Below, piece after piece: positions 44,701 through 54,683 of a stretch of 64,000 bases of DNA; positions within the stretch are counted from its first letter, which is position 1; every line of letters starts with the position of its first letter. Source of the DNA: Antedon mediterranea (Eukaryota > Echinodermata > Crinoidea > Comatulida > Antedonidae); assembly GCF_964355755.1 (NCBI RefSeq), contig NC_092675.1, positions 17,809,312 through 17,873,311 on the forward strand, given 5' to 3'. The notes below the pieces were generated by a model. It was given only the letters and a program-made list of their open reading frames with translations, did not search any database and had not been told where the DNA came from. Made by a program: the position numbers and the translations under genes.

Positions 44701-47277
44701 CATTTATAGCATTTAATTTCTCAATAAGTACTGTGCTGCGAAGATTTTTGGCCTACTGTAACCTCCAGATCAGTAGCCTGGCATTGATACCTCTGTTTAT
44801 GCTAAACTAACATGGGCTGATCATATTGGTAGCCTTTCATCAAAAGTTGCCAAACGCATTGGTGTTATACGTCGTATAAAATATTTTATTCCATCAAACA
44901 CTCTGAAAATGTTAGCCAATGCACTAGTTATTCCTTTATTTGATTATTGTAGTTGTGTCTGGTCAAATTGTAAAGTAAACTTTTCAGATTCTCTTCAAAT
45001 TTTATTAAATAGATTAAGGTAGAATATTATTATCTGTAGATATCAAAACTCATGTTAGTGATATCCTAAACTCACTTGGTTGGAGTACACTAAAGGACAA
45101 ATGGAATGAACATATTCTAATATTACTTTTCAAGTGCCTAAATGGACATGCACCACCCTATTTATCAACTCAATTTATATTTACTGAAGATAGTCACAAT
45201 AAAGGTACACGAAGTCAAAGTAACAACACTTTGATAATACCTAAATGGAATAATACTCAAGGTAAAAGAACTTTTAATTACAGATCTACAAAATTATGGA
45301 ACTTTTTACCAAACAAAATAAAAAATGATCTTTATGATATGACAGTATCAACTTTCAAATCACAAATTTCAAAACTTTAATTTTAATTCAAAACTAAATC
45401 TAATTAATGCTCAATAATTAAAACTTCTTTTATCTTGTTTCAAAATCTCAATTATTTATGTTTTAACCTTTAAATGTGCTTACTTTAATTGTGTTAATTT
45501 GATTTTGATAATTTTAGGTTCAATTTTATATTTTCTTTTGTCCATTTATATACTGTATTTTGTTTACATTTATGTAGTTAAGAACTGAACCACTTTGGAA
45601 ATCAGTACATTGTATTGAAAGTGTATTTCAGAATAAAGAAAGATTAAATAAATAAAAAAAATATGCTTATTGTTCGGAAACTTCAGTAAAAATTGCTCTG
45701 TAATATTTTCTAGTGAAGTAGTGAATGTTAATGCTAAATTTCATCACATACACTATAACCTCCAAAACATAACTTACATTGATAGCCACCATAACTACTT
45801 CTCTGTGGGTAGAAGTGCCAAAAGAGGTAGGCTTGTCCATCAGTGATAAATCAGGTTTTTGATCTGCAAGAACCAACGTTTTCCATAACCACTTTTTGAA
45901 CCTGTAAACAGAAAATGTAGGTAAAATGCATAAGAATATACAAGTACAAACAGTCGCCATTTTATTATCTTTTTTTTTTATCATTTAAGGTCAGATTTTA
46001 AAGTGGGTCATGTTGATTCATGTGTATGTTGGAATGTATAATAAAAGAATTTAAAATACTAGAGGGTGAGCTCGCTTCGCTCGCTCCCCCTCTAGGAAGT
46101 GTAGACGATAGTTCTCGGAATGATAATGACTCGGGACGTAAAAAGTTTTAGAAGGACATTCTGGCCTGGACAATTTTGGTCGGTTACCATTATTTAAATG
46201 CTTTTGATATTCGTAAAACTAAACATACTCACAAACCTAAGTGTTAGTCTTAGATGATTAATAGCGTTTGAAAAGTGGTAAAAAAGAATAACAAATGCTT
46301 GGTAAATTGTAGATAACAGTCAGAAGAAATCTACTAAAAATAATATAATTGTGTTATAAATATGGTTGAGTAGCGAGATAATTATTTTAATTGATGTTTT
46401 ATTGGGGAGGTGTTCCGGGCGTTTATTCAAATAAATACCATCCTAATTGGTATAATTAATACATTATGTGGCTAAAGAAGGAAGACATTTTAGACGGCTT
46501 GCAACATGGGCAGAAGTATCCCAGGGTCCTGACGGGACACAGATAGCGCACAGTATACATAAAGTCCTGGAAGCTTACTCAACAACTCGGCTATCGGGGT
46601 TTCATTGATTTCAAAACAAAAGCTCTTATCATCAATTCTCTCGATGTAATGTAATTTTATGTAATTATTTCCCACAATTTACTCCTATGTTTCATGAATG
46701 TATTTAATTTGATCTTTATGTACTACTATACCTTCACACGCTTTACCTATCGCCACCAAGCACCAACGGCCAACTTAGTTGAAACAGGTACAGTAGTTGT
46801 TTTACAACTCCCTGGTTGAAAACAACACCTTACCGTGAACCCGGAAATTACTTCTACCGCGCATAGAGTTAAAATTTACCGATTGAAATCAGAAAATTTC
46901 TTATAAAACCCTTTATAATATCTTCCTAAGATAGGAATATGGAACAATAGCGTCGAACTGAAAACTAATGTTATCAAATCTACGTTTCGCGGTACATCTA
47001 AGATAGATAAAGTAGGTATCCAAGGCGGAGATTTAAACCGAAGTTTTTGCATTGTGCTCGCCTATGTCAGAATTAACCATAATTTATATATAGATATGCA
47101 CCTTGGTGGGTCCGATTGAGTAATCAGTCCGACGTGTGGTGATAGATACTCCAGTAATGTAAGAGGTTCACCAAAACATTCAAGTGTGGCATTTCTTTTT
47201 CGTTTATATTTTACTTCGCTGCTACTCTCAGCCATCTCTCTTTTCCACAGATTGGTCTTTAGCAGTCCATGTTGCAT
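29844..47277 (-). CDS. TERT: Telomerase reverse transcriptase, complete, 29 coding exons
   Basis: Exons: 47277-47102, 45901-45778, 44684-44634, 44319-44219, 43994-43903, 43535-43161, 42803-42721, 42371-42301, 42114-42025, 41952-41861, 41449-41282, 41057-40987, 40387-40241, 39432-39336, 39025-38988, 38705-38592, 38220-38173, 37156-36986, 36523-36359, 35736-35662, 35264-35139, 34207-34123, 33484-33392, 33295-33215, 32789-32680, 32287-32158, 31181-31076, 30400-30298, 29909-29844. Phases agree throughout; about 1,082 residues (human 1,132). TERT copies the template of telomerase RNA onto chromosome ends in the nucleus. Motif A VKTDIQKCFDSI (Asp 679), motif C RQTDDYLFV (Asp 832-833) and motif E WCGILVNPETL (889-899) are present, so catalysis is expected. 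Order is TEN, basic linker, RNA-binding domain, RT, C-terminal extension. Translation may instead start at the ATG at 47235 (better context), giving 1,068 residues. Motif B' is unusual. Confidence 0.95.
30601..30879. repeat. MITE, AAAGATGTATTGTCCCC family, member 1
   Basis: The left end TTAAAGATGTATGGGCCCCC and the right end GGGGACAATACATCTTTAA are inverted copies. In a TERT intron. Relatives: 51456-51917, and a solitary right end near 48250-48290. Confidence 0.75.
31272..31382. repeat. MITE, AAGCTCTGTCTACAC family, member 3 (near-perfect hairpin)
   Basis: 111 bp. The outer ~34 bases on each side are perfect inverted copies (AGCTCTGTGTACACTATC and on through ACTAGTTTGACAAA). In a TERT intron, beside a LINE relic. 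The best-preserved of the three members. Confidence 0.9.
31420..31680 (-). mobile_element. CR1/L2-like LINE 3' fragment
   Basis: The minus strand encodes LKTYGDRAFAVAAPKLWNNL, a signature of the C-terminal end of non-LTR retrotransposon polymerase proteins, then runs into GCGCTATATAAAT and CATCATCAT units, the usual 3' end of such elements. Truncated and frameshifted; in a TERT intron. Confidence 0.8.
33215..33484 (-). CDS. TERT: TERT exons with motifs D and E
   Basis: Exon 33392-33484 encodes GFGCKVRFDKTLANFPF (motif D region); exon 33215-33295 encodes LFPWCGILVNPETLDVMNDY (motif E, the primer grip; human [20 protein letters not shown]). Both are phase 1 in and 1 out. Confidence 0.92.
33598..33705. 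repeat. MITE with AAAGCTGGTTTTCC...ends, relative of 20361-20483
   Basis: Inverted ends AAAGCTGGTTTTCCATTTGG and CCAAGTGGCAACCAAGCTTA, with TGCGTTGCGCA-like sequence in the middle. In a TERT intron. Confidence 0.7.
34123..34207 (-). CDS. TERT: TERT exon with catalytic motif C
   Basis: 85 bp, phase 0 in and 1 out. Encodes ILVRQTDDYLFVTRDKKKA, with the paired catalytic aspartates (human LVDDFLLVT). The true acceptor is the AAAG just before ATTCTAGTC; using the nearer TAG would drop three residues. Confidence 0.92.
34546..34645 (-). repeat. 5S rRNA-derived SINE head or pseudogene
   Basis: On the minus strand the sequence follows 5S rRNA nearly end to end: ACCATGTTGAAACACC, TCTCATCAGATCACC, AAGTTAAGCAACGTTGAGCC, GGTTAGAGCTTCGATGGGAG, ACCACCTGGGAATATCGGGT. 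The internal promoter region is well kept. It sits in a TERT intron as a single copy, so it is a retroposed copy and not part of an rDNA array. Confidence 0.85.
35139..35264 (-). CDS. TERT: TERT exon with motif B'
   Basis: 42 codons, phase 0 on both sides. Encodes IGGRYFIRQCGIDQGGSTSA followed by a helical segment. It aligns with human RGKSYVQCQGIPQGSILS, but the usual GIPQGSxLS reads GIDQGGSTS. By family this loop positions template and incoming nucleotide. Confidence 0.9.
36075..36180. repeat. Dispersed repeat with GTCGCG...GACCGACC core, copy 1
   Basis: Shares ATATACATGGCTG, GTCGC, AGTTAGTGTTTACCGAC and CTGTAGAGTCGC with 51562-51668. Family not identified. In a TERT intron, next to an exon-like frame that I rejected. 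Confidence 0.7.
36986..37156 (-). CDS. TERT: TERT exon with catalytic motif A
   Basis: 57 codons, phase 0 on both sides. Contains RPLYFVKTDIQKCFDSILP, matching the motif A block (human ELYFVKVDVTGAYDTIP), with the first catalytic aspartate. The acceptor AG and the first codons coincide with the end of a MITE-like element (37147-37313), described separately. Confidence 0.92.
37147..37313. repeat. MITE, TATTAAGGGGACA family
   Basis: The left end reads AGAATCCTATTAAGGGGACA; the right half holds TTAATAGGGGTGTCCCC and ends near GGGTTCCACTGTAC. Relatives: 39485-39635, 1735-1905 (and its duplicate), and a fragment at 34785-34805. Its left end overlaps the acceptor of the TERT motif A exon. Confidence 0.7.
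37367..37678. mobile_element. piggyBac-like MITE
   Basis: 312 bp bounded by TTAA on both sides, with TTAACACATTGACTGCC at one end and its near-complement GGCAGTGAACGTGTTAA at the other. TTAA targets and this terminal form are typical of piggyBac elements. No transposase frame is intact. In a TERT intron. Confidence 0.8.
38988..42803 (-). CDS. TERT: TERT exons 7-15: telomerase RNA-binding domain
   Basis: Encodes residues ~307-592. Landmarks: RIPKRYIK; EEVYAFVKNRLLQNIPLQIWGSK (11th exon; compare [20 protein letters not shown]); MFLSLGRLEKINIQELTSK; WIMNGYVMQLLH followed by TSFYVTETHVSRHELVFYRK (T motif; compare [20 protein letters not shown]). The exon at 39336-39432 starts at the upstream AG, because the nearer AG breaks the frame. 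The exon at 38988-39025 is only 38 bp. Confidence 0.87.
39485..39635. repeat. MITE, TATTAAGGGGACA family, second TERT copy
   Basis: AGAACCCTATAAAGGGGA at the left, with internal GGTGTCCCCTGAATA and TAGGGGTGTCTCAAATAAGG inverted segments. Related to 37147-37313. In the intron upstream of the TERT T-motif exon. Confidence 0.65.
39666..39839. mobile_element. pogo/Tigger-like MITE
   Basis: Ends are inverted copies, CAGTCAACCCTCTCAATACC and, on the other strand, CAGTCAACTCTCCCAATACC, next to TA dinucleotides. The CAGT start and TA target are those of pogo-type elements. 174 bp, no coding capacity. In a TERT intron. Confidence 0.75.
39955..40060. repeat. Dispersed repeat, copy 2
   Basis: Partner of 28415-28530 (AGCAACATCTTTTTTC, TTTTGGTAGGATAGGATAAA, CTGTTCCGGGAGCTTCAAAG). 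In a TERT intron. Confidence 0.6.
40495..40795 (-). mobile_element. Chimeric 5S rRNA / tRNA SINE with Deu-like body
   Basis: On the minus strand: a 5S-derived head (40795-40721; AAGTTAAGCAATGTTGGGCT, GATGGGAGACC, GCGGGTGCTG); then a tRNA-like unit (about 40715-40645) with an A-box-like GGTGTAGTGATAG and a B-box-like GGGTTTGAGTC; then a body with TTAGGCAAGATGCCTTACTC and CATTGCCTCATC, resembling the conserved central domain of Deu-type SINEs. The 5' third of the 5S part is missing. In a TERT intron. Confidence 0.7.
43161..43535 (-). CDS. TERT: TERT exon 6: basic linker
   Basis: 375 bp, the longest TERT exon, phase 1 in and 1 out. It encodes a Lys/Glu-rich, poorly conserved linker (residues ~182-306) with several basic clusters (QKRRRIEK, KKFKHH, KKKKEEEEK) that could act as nuclear localisation signals. 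It matches the position of the disordered linker between TEN and RNA-binding domains in vertebrates. Confidence 0.85.
43903..47277 (-). CDS. TERT: TERT exons 1-5: N-terminal (TEN) domain
   Basis: Encodes residues 1-181. Recognisable blocks are LTLLEYLSP and GDPPRFKKWLW-like positions (residues ~30-70), GKENVLTFGLFQ (compare KNVLAFGF in vertebrates), VWKTLYNRIGENLMLHLLC and KKCAYVQITG. By family this domain anchors the DNA substrate and binds shelterin-type partners. Exon 3 is only 51 bp and exon 4 was found from phase and context. Intron 2 holds a LINE fragment (44800-45661). Confidence 0.88.
44800..45661 (+). mobile_element. CR1/L2-like LINE, 3' end of reverse transcriptase
   Basis: The plus strand encodes, with one or more frame breaks, LTWADHIGSLSSKVAKRIGV, then LVIPLFDYCSCVWSN, and later LFKCLNGHAPPYLS and RSTKLWNFLPNKIK: the C-terminal part of a non-LTR reverse transcriptase ORF2. 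It ends in an AATAAA-rich, A-rich tail at 45632-45661. A 5'-truncated, inactive insertion in the second TERT intron, opposite to the gene. Confidence 0.85.
46065..46100. repeat. Short perfect hairpin AGAGGGTGAGCTCGC...CCCCCTCT
   Basis: CTAGAGGGTGAGCTCGCTTC followed by its near complement GCTCGCTCCCCCTCTAG. Compact stem-loop in the first TERT intron; probably a transposon end. Confidence 0.55.
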
Positions 47278-47918
47278 TTATTAAGCTATGTATGTAGTTT
47301 GCTGGAGTTGTCCTAAAACAAAACATGATCAAATGAAAGACAGGAATGAAATATAAGCAAGCAATTAAGAGTCCTACCTGTCGCCTGCTTGTTCGTCGCT
47401 AGGTCAATCAATTGAGTGGCCCACCCTCAACAATAATTTCCATATCCATCATTTGCGAAAATAACATTTTCTTTCTTGAAAAATACATTTTGCGAATACA
47501 TTTAGCCATCAGTTAGCTAGGCCTAATAATATTAGTAGGCCCTAAAACTAATATAAATTATTTTTTCCTATACAAATTTGATTAATTTGTTCAGTTTTAG
47601 TTTTTCACACTGCTTTAGCCAGCTATATCCCCAGAGGACTACTTATTCAGAAGCTATATCAAGCAGAAGTTATAGTTCCAGAGACTGACATTTTTTAGAT
47701 TTTGTAAACTAGGACAGGTCATGCTCAAATTACAAACCCCAAAGCACATCTTATTTGCTGATAAATACAGTATTATTGAGATGCATGTAGACAGTAATCT
47801 GTAAAATCTTGTTCAATAAATAATGACTTTGTTCTTGCTGTCAACCTAAGCCAGCATTATAATAATTCACCATCAAATCAAAACATTATTTTGGCTGTCT
47901 AGGCTGGTATTTACAATT

Positions 47919-48142
47919 GTCATATTCGATTGGGAACTTTCGTTGTCAACGTAAAGATTCGTTGAGTACTTTTTGTATTCGAATTGTAAATTTGTGCTCG
48001 ACAGAAAGTCATTCGAATAGAAAACGTTGACAACGAAAGCTTTTTCGTTAAGAACAATCTCAACGCTCAAAATACTCCGTTAAAGAAGTACTCAACAGAA
48101 AAACTGTACTCAACGGTGAAAGTCTAAATCGAATACGACAAA
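47919..48142. repeat. Palindromic element with TTGTCATATTCGATT ends
   Basis: Outer ends ATTGTCATATTCGATT and AATCGAATACGACAAAT are inverted. Inside, CTTTCGTTGTCAACG (47937-47951) pairs exactly with 48025-48039, and GTTGAGTAC (47961) with GTACTCAAC (48088 and 48106). Outside lie diverged direct repeats (about 47840-47875 and 48159-48200), perhaps an old target duplication or outer element. Confidence 0.55.
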
Positions 48143-48650
48143 TGAGTCCTATTTGACTGTCAATCTAGACCGATATTATAATAATAATAATTCACTGTCA
48201 GGTAATCATTGAATTATTATCTAAACATTCAAAGACAAATTTGAAATAAAAAATATTTTTCAGGGGGACAATAGGCTATATCTTTAAAACTGTAACGTCA
48301 ACAAGCAAGAAATATTTCTTGTTTAATGTATGACGAAATTACCATAAATGGATACAAATTACGAACGAACGAATTAAACCAACGGCCGAATATAAGTGTG
48401 TGGCGAATTTGGCGTTTCATAGATTTTCAGTTTATTGCGGCCACTTTTTTATCTGTTCTCTCTCGCTAACTATGATCATGTATAAATATCGTGAAACGTC
48501 TTTCTTACCAAAACTGTTCATCACACGAATGTATGTATGCACCAAAAAGGCTAGGCCTCCTAGCTAGGCGACATCATCCAAGTGCCGCTGTTGTGCGAGC
48601 GTCACGTCTGCTCCTCCTGACCAAAGATTGCAGGCTCTGCGCGAGAATGC

Positions 48651-49490
48651 GTCCTAACCAGAGCCATATATATAAAGAGTTACGACATTGAAAATTAGAA
48701 GCAGAATTAGAAGTCAAAGAATTCGCACGCTGAGGGCGCGCGCGTCTATTTTGTATAGCGTTTTCCTGTAGTTCATGCATTATTTTTAGATTTTGTTGTC
48801 TATGAAATAACGCTTAGATTCCGTTTTTATTTTAGTAATTAATTTTATTAATGGTATTAATTTGGTAACATATATATATTGTGTCTACAATAACAAAAGA
48901 ATAAATGCTAGGGCCTACATGTAAGTCAGGATACATCAAAGCATGAACCAATACAAAAAACACACAAATTCACCCCTCTTTTTATACAGTATATGGCTCT
49001 CTGTGTGTTTTTGACACAAACTTTCAGAGACTCGTTCATCATTTCATTTGTAATAATTTGCCTTTATTATTTTAATATTGTTCATACCCTATTCAATATA
49101 TTAACAAATATATCCACGACACTTTATTATTTTATTTCGTCATCAAAGCATGCATTATGAATTGAAAATATTACATAATTGTTATTAATATAATAATAGG
49201 ACGTAGTTATGGGATGTTTTGTTCCAAAATCAATCAATCAAACGTTATAATGTACTAGCGCACGCGCGCGCAATATTCTTTGGCGCAAGTACTTCTGTAC
49301 GCTGTGCACATCGATATTTCATCGTAAAATGTGCAATTACATTTTTTTTAATACAAGAAAAAATTGAAAGTATTTTGTTGCTCCTATACTTTACATGCAT
49401 TAATGCAGACAAGTTTGACACATTTTGATCTGCATATCACGTGACTATAATCCAATGTCGTAACTCTTTATATAATATGGCTCTGGTCCT
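48651..49490. repeat. Inverted repeat arms around 760 bp
   Basis: CCAGAGCCATATATATAAAG with AGTTACGACATTG (48651-48690) reappears inverted at 49453-49490 with small differences. Arms are ~40 bp. No coding content between them. Confidence 0.6.
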
Positions 49491-50629
49491 AACTAATTGA
49501 AAGCACGCCCTCTGTAAGTTGAGAATATACACAGTATGGCGTACACAAACTGTCAAAATCTAAACTTCGGCTAATATTCAAATCGTACTTACTGTCGGTG
49601 AGTTGGTCGGTATGTCAAAATTGAGTTAGTCCATTATTAACTGCGTTACAGTTCAATTCGACTGCAAATTATAAACTAAAAGCTTGAATGAAACGAAAAG
49701 GCTGATCGATTCTCTTCCGGACAAAGTTTATTAAAATTACCTTTCAAATAGATCCATATATTATTATATATCCGGACACTATGCTTTGTTAAAAAGATCA
49801 TTACAACCGGTTTTATTCACACTATATTTAACATTAAATATGTATTATTATCAACACTTTACATACACTGATATAGAACTGCTGAATTTGTGTTACAATC
49901 ATTTATATACAGTAAATTTTTACCATGATGTTATGAAAATCATATCATGACTATATGAAATAAATTCCCGGTAGACTTTGGCCTCAATCCGGGACTGGTT
50001 CGCAGATTTAATAGACCACACCCGGCACCAACGATAAATGGAGATAAGTTTATGTCTACGTTTATGAGACTGCCCTTCAATAAACATTGAATAAGTCACC
50101 AATTCTTTATTACGTCATAAATCAAAAGGCCTACCCTACCTTTTTTAATTAATTTTTTCATTAATTAATCAGTCCATCGTGTGTATGATTAAAACAATAT
50201 ATCTGAACTAAATCATAATATTATAATGCAACTTTCTTTACTGTAAAGTCACAAAAGTACATGACATCAATAACCGACATCAGGGAAGTATAGGATCATG
50301 CTAAGCAACCTGTACAACACTGACATTGTGTTAACAGTCGTAGTCTATTACTTTGCTTTTCTTAATCGATACAAAGGAATAATAGCCACAACTGTCATGT
50401 ATCGTCTTTTAAAGTATCATTTGGTAATTCACCTATGTTTCATTATTATGAATATAGTTGTTCAATTAAATTTATATTATTGTCCGTAACATCCGTACGC
50501 TTTTTTTTATTTATTCTCATTACAATTTTATCAAGCTTATTTTCTTTATTCGTGCCCGTCTCAACTTGAATAATATGCGAACAGTATGTTACAATCATTC
50601 TTATTTACATTCTTATCATTTTTTAAAAC

Positions 50630-50830
50630 ATCACAATCATTACCATCGTATTCATAATTACCATCATCATTATCATCATCATTTAATAATATCATCAACA
50701 ATGATCATCATTATTCTCATAATCTTGATCCACCACCATGCATCACCACCAAACACCATTTCATCAATTTATATGACAAGACCGTCATCACTGTCACCAG
50801 TTCCGGTATCACCATCATTCCCATCATTAT
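50630..50830. repeat. ATC-rich low-complexity tract
   Basis: Irregular CATCAT/TCATTA units with other triplets. The translated His-rich frame is a by-product. A second such tract lies at 51040-51140. Confidence 0.85.
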
Positions 50831-51455
50831 AAGAGCAGGTGGGAGCAGCTTATCTGTTTTCTAAGGGTTTAGGAAAGTTAAATAATATAACACTCCTGGC
50901 GACAACGATTAAGGGCCTCAGCTTCTCCAACACCTATTAGCATAATCAACAGCAACAACAATCGGTCTCACTGTAATCATCGGGTAATCATCGCAATTAG
51001 CATTGTAGAATGATCTAGATTAACCGAATGTCATCATTATTATCATACTTCCAACATTGTTTTATATCATTATTAACGATCATTATAATCAATATCAATA
51101 TCTGAACAGTCATCATCGTCATCGGCACTAGCCATTTGTCCTTAAAAATATCCTCTATCCCAGCATCATTATCAACAACACCTAATCATCAACACCAACA
51201 TATTTATTTATCAACTTAAAATGTCGAACTTAAATATATACGATAAGAGTAATGGTCGCTTAGAACCACCTGCTGTATAGTACAATTGAAAGAATATTCG
51301 ATCGTTGTACATTATTTAAAAATATTAATGTTATAATCATACTAAATTGTTGTCGTCGTCTGTGTCCTTGTCGCTGTCCTATATTCTACATACAGCTATC
51401 ATCAATTGATGTGAACCTACATCATGAATTTACTATATCATTACACCGACAATAA

Positions 51456-51917
51456 GTTTAAAGATGTATTGTCCCCTAAAAACATGAAACATATTAAATC
51501 AGACTTTGAATAGGTTATTTTATAGTTTTAATCAAGTTAATCACTTCCTTAGAAAAACAAGGCCATATACATGGCTGAAGTCGCGTGCTCAAGTTAGTGT
51601 TTACCGACTCACCGACCGACCAACCGACCGACCTAGTGAGCTGTAGAAGTCGCGTTGCATGTGACTAAACCCCCCCCCCCCCCCCAAAAAAAATGTTTTC
51701 ACTTATAAAATAACATAGTAAATGGATTCAATCAAAAACCAATTGGCTGTCAACCAATTTGATCATTTTTGCTTTAAATTACAGTTTTTCAGGTAAATAA
51801 ATTGTGTTTAGATTTTTGGTCAAAGTGGATAAATCACTACGGTATGTGACATTAAAATGGCATATTCAACAACGAAAATGTTAAAAGTTATTTTTCAGGG
51901 GGACAATACATCTTTAA
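51456..51917. repeat. MITE, AAAGATGTATTGTCCCC family, member 2, with nested insertion
   Basis: Inverted ends TTAAAGATGTATTGTCCCC and GGGGACAATACATCTTTAA. The internal stretch 51562-51668 is the GTCGCG/GACCGACC repeat also found at 36075-36180, followed by a long C then A homopolymer (51669-51693). Without the insertion the element matches the size of 30601-30879. Confidence 0.78.
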
Positions 51918-52848
51918 GTGTAAAAAAAATTATTAGTTGCATCTCCCGGTCTGACGTGATGCTGTTTACATGAGGTATTATCGAGGAACAAGGCCCAAGG
52001 TTATGAATACATGTTTTATAACTAATATGTTAGGCAGCAAAATCACTAATAAAATATGTACACAAGTATTTACCAACAGTAACCCCCCTTAATAATCTCA
52101 AACAAAAACAACATTGATGGGTTAGAATCTGTGTACCAAATGGAAACATAAACATTAACCATTCAGCCAAAAATCTGGCTTTATAAACTATAAATCGCAC
52201 ATAACCCTACGTCAAACTGTACATCATAGCGCCATATGGAAGGTCTAAATTTATACCATAACTAATGTCATGCTTTATTCATGAATTCTGCCTTAAGAAG
52301 ATGGGAAGAAAAATAATGCCGCCATGCCATGATCCTCTATGACAAGACAGTAGGAGGCTACAGTAGGCCCGATGCACCCGCATTTTATATGGTAAAACTA
52401 AATCGACTTTCACAATTTAATTGCGCAACCCGAATGGAAAGACAGTAATGTGTATTGAAGATACTATCAGAATTCACAGTGCTTTGTAAGTTACGATTTC
52501 ACAAACAACGTGTACAAATTATAGGTACCAACAGATTGAAGATGACAATATAGCAGGTACATTTATTGTGATAGAAAGCGTTTTAAAGTTCACACAACAC
52601 TTAGCCAGTCCAGGTACCTGCATCGACTTGTTAACGAAAAACATAATTGCAATCGCCCCAGTTATCTTATCTTAATAATAATTCATCGTATTAAATGTGC
52701 TGAAATGTTTTGTCTTGAACTGTATACATCAGCAAAAAGCCCTTAATCACAGGTACGTCGATTCACTAATAACGTTTGACATACAACATTTACCGTCACA
52801 TTAGTGTTTACAAAATGAAATATACAAACGCCGTTTACTCATATATCC

Positions 52849-54683
52849 TTAATCCGAACTCTGGCGAAAGTTAGAGTTTTCAGTATCGAAATCTACAGAT
52901 AATACAGGTGAAGCAGGTGAAAGTTTTGGACCTGAAAACTGCTTTTTAAGAAACGGTTTATCTTGATTTTCGAATCTGGCTTGGTTTGATTTACGACTGT
53001 CGTTTCCCCACTTGTCTGTCCTCATTGCCATTGATTCAGTAGTTTGTGTTTGTAGAGTCGGTATTCTCTTGAGCCTCCAATATTCATCCTTGGGAGCACT
53101 TCGAAGAAAGCACCAGCAGATCCGGCGGAAGAAGGACTTGAATCCGTTTCGAAACTTCGCGTTCATCCAACAGTATATAATCGGGTTATATATGCAGTTA
53201 CTTAGACCGATACACAGGCAAGTAGTATGAATCAGTCGTAAGTTTTTGTAACATTGTATTTCGTTAGTTTTGTCGAAATCTTGCACGAGAGTGAACACGT
53301 GCTGGGGGAGGTAACACAGTGCAAACACTAAGACGATGAATGCCAGCATCTTGACAAGCTGTAAGAATAAATGTAACACCATGAAATTAAAAACATAAGC
53401 AATTTAGTATAGGCCTACTGTATAATTTTCGTCATGAGAACCAATATAATTTTCATACTATACTATTAGACTGTCAGTTACGATCTACCTTTTGACCGCG
53501 GGGAGAAGAATTGGGTACACGGGTACCGACGTACGTCATCATCGATAAACAGTTTTCTAACTTCTATAAAACTTGAAATATTGTAGTAGTAAGTAAAGCA
53601 TCAAGCTCTCCCTATTGCCTATTCAAAATGTTACATGTATTTTTTTTCATCTTTAAATTAATAGGTCGAGTCTTAAAGATTTGCGTTTATTCCACGGAAT
53701 TGAAAGAGGCATAATTTAAGGATTTATTGCTTATAAGTGGATTTGAATTGCTGCGCCATTTGTCAATACCCACTGCTGCATAATTCATCAATACTTTCAA
53801 CGATAACAAATTAACAGTGTGTGTGCGTAACTTATCGTTTATGGCACAATCAATTTCCGTTTTAATGTGCGCTACTGTGATGTAGAAGAAAATACACATA
53901 TGATAATGCACGGTTATCTATGCATGCTCAAAAGGCATCAATGCGAATAGTGAAATAGACTGGATATCAAACGAATTATTAACATACCTTGTTCTTTGTT
54001 TCACGTATTTTCTGGTCCCGTGTTTGTTCAACTTCGCCTGGTGTTTTGTGAGCCCAAACATTCCATCCAATAGTTCCATACGCTCCTGCTAGAATAACAA
54101 GCGGTATGCAATACTGTACCAACAACATTGAAATACTGTATGCAAACCTTTTCTGACTGTCCTTAACCGGATCGTAAAAATCCCACAGTTCCATGCAGTA
54201 CGTTACGTTTTCGTACATCACTACGTAGTTGTATACAAACGTAGGAACAGCAATGCCCAGCGATGCAAACCAAATGAGAATGATTATTATGATGACGTGA
54301 ATTGCTTCCATTTTCTTTCTGAAAGGGTATATAATTGCGAAGAAGCGATCCAGGCTTATAGCAACCAGTGTAAAGATACTGACAGAGATAGAAACGCTTT
54401 GAACATAACGAACTAATTTACATCCAACTTCACCAAGCGGCCAAGACTCGAACACCGACTCATAATAAGATAACTCAACGCAGAAAACTGCTACTAGTAA
54501 GTCACTAAACGCAACATTAACTATGAAATAGTTTGTAACTGTTCGCATGCATTTATTTCCTAGAACAATATAACATACGATAGCGTTTCCACCAATTCCT
54601 AAAAGCGTGATTACTGCGTAAAGAATACCGTATATAATGGCCGCCCATAGCGGTATACTATCAGGTACGCACACGTCGGACAT
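52849..54683 (-). CDS. Neuropeptide-type rhodopsin-family GPCR, two exons
   Basis: Exon 1 is 54683-53988 (232 codons, phase 0); exon 2 is 53358-52849 (169 codons plus stop); total 401 residues. Seven hydrophobic segments are visible. Helix 1 has GIGGNAIVCY, helix 2 NVAFSDLLVAVF, extracellular Cys pair CKLV (helix 3) and TYCMELW (loop 2), helix 3 end ISLDRFFAIIYPF, helix 6 FALCYLP, helix 7 NPIIYCWMN, then a basic helix 8 and a cytoplasmic Cys pair for palmitoylation. These are class A, beta-group features. The helix 3 block and the YPFRKK loop look closest to NPFF/SIFamide and tachykinin/luqin receptors; no orthologue can be named. It couples neuropeptide binding to G proteins at the cell surface. 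The ATG at 54683 is used because upstream in-frame sequence starts with a non-ATG codon. Confidence 0.88.

Larger units (their letters stand above)
47278..52848. other. Intergenic region upstream of TERT
   Basis: It holds the probable TERT promoter just right of 47277, AT-rich spacer, several inverted-repeat elements (47919-48142; arms 48651-48690 and 49453-49490), ATC-rich low-complexity sequence (50630-50830, 51040-51140) and a nested MITE (51456-51917). No frame resembles a known protein. TTTATT at 52562 or 52274 could serve the GPCR gene as a polyadenylation signal on the minus strand. Confidence 0.55.

Noticed and set aside
50566-50832. His-rich open frame
   Set aside because: Translation of an ATC/CAT low-complexity tract.
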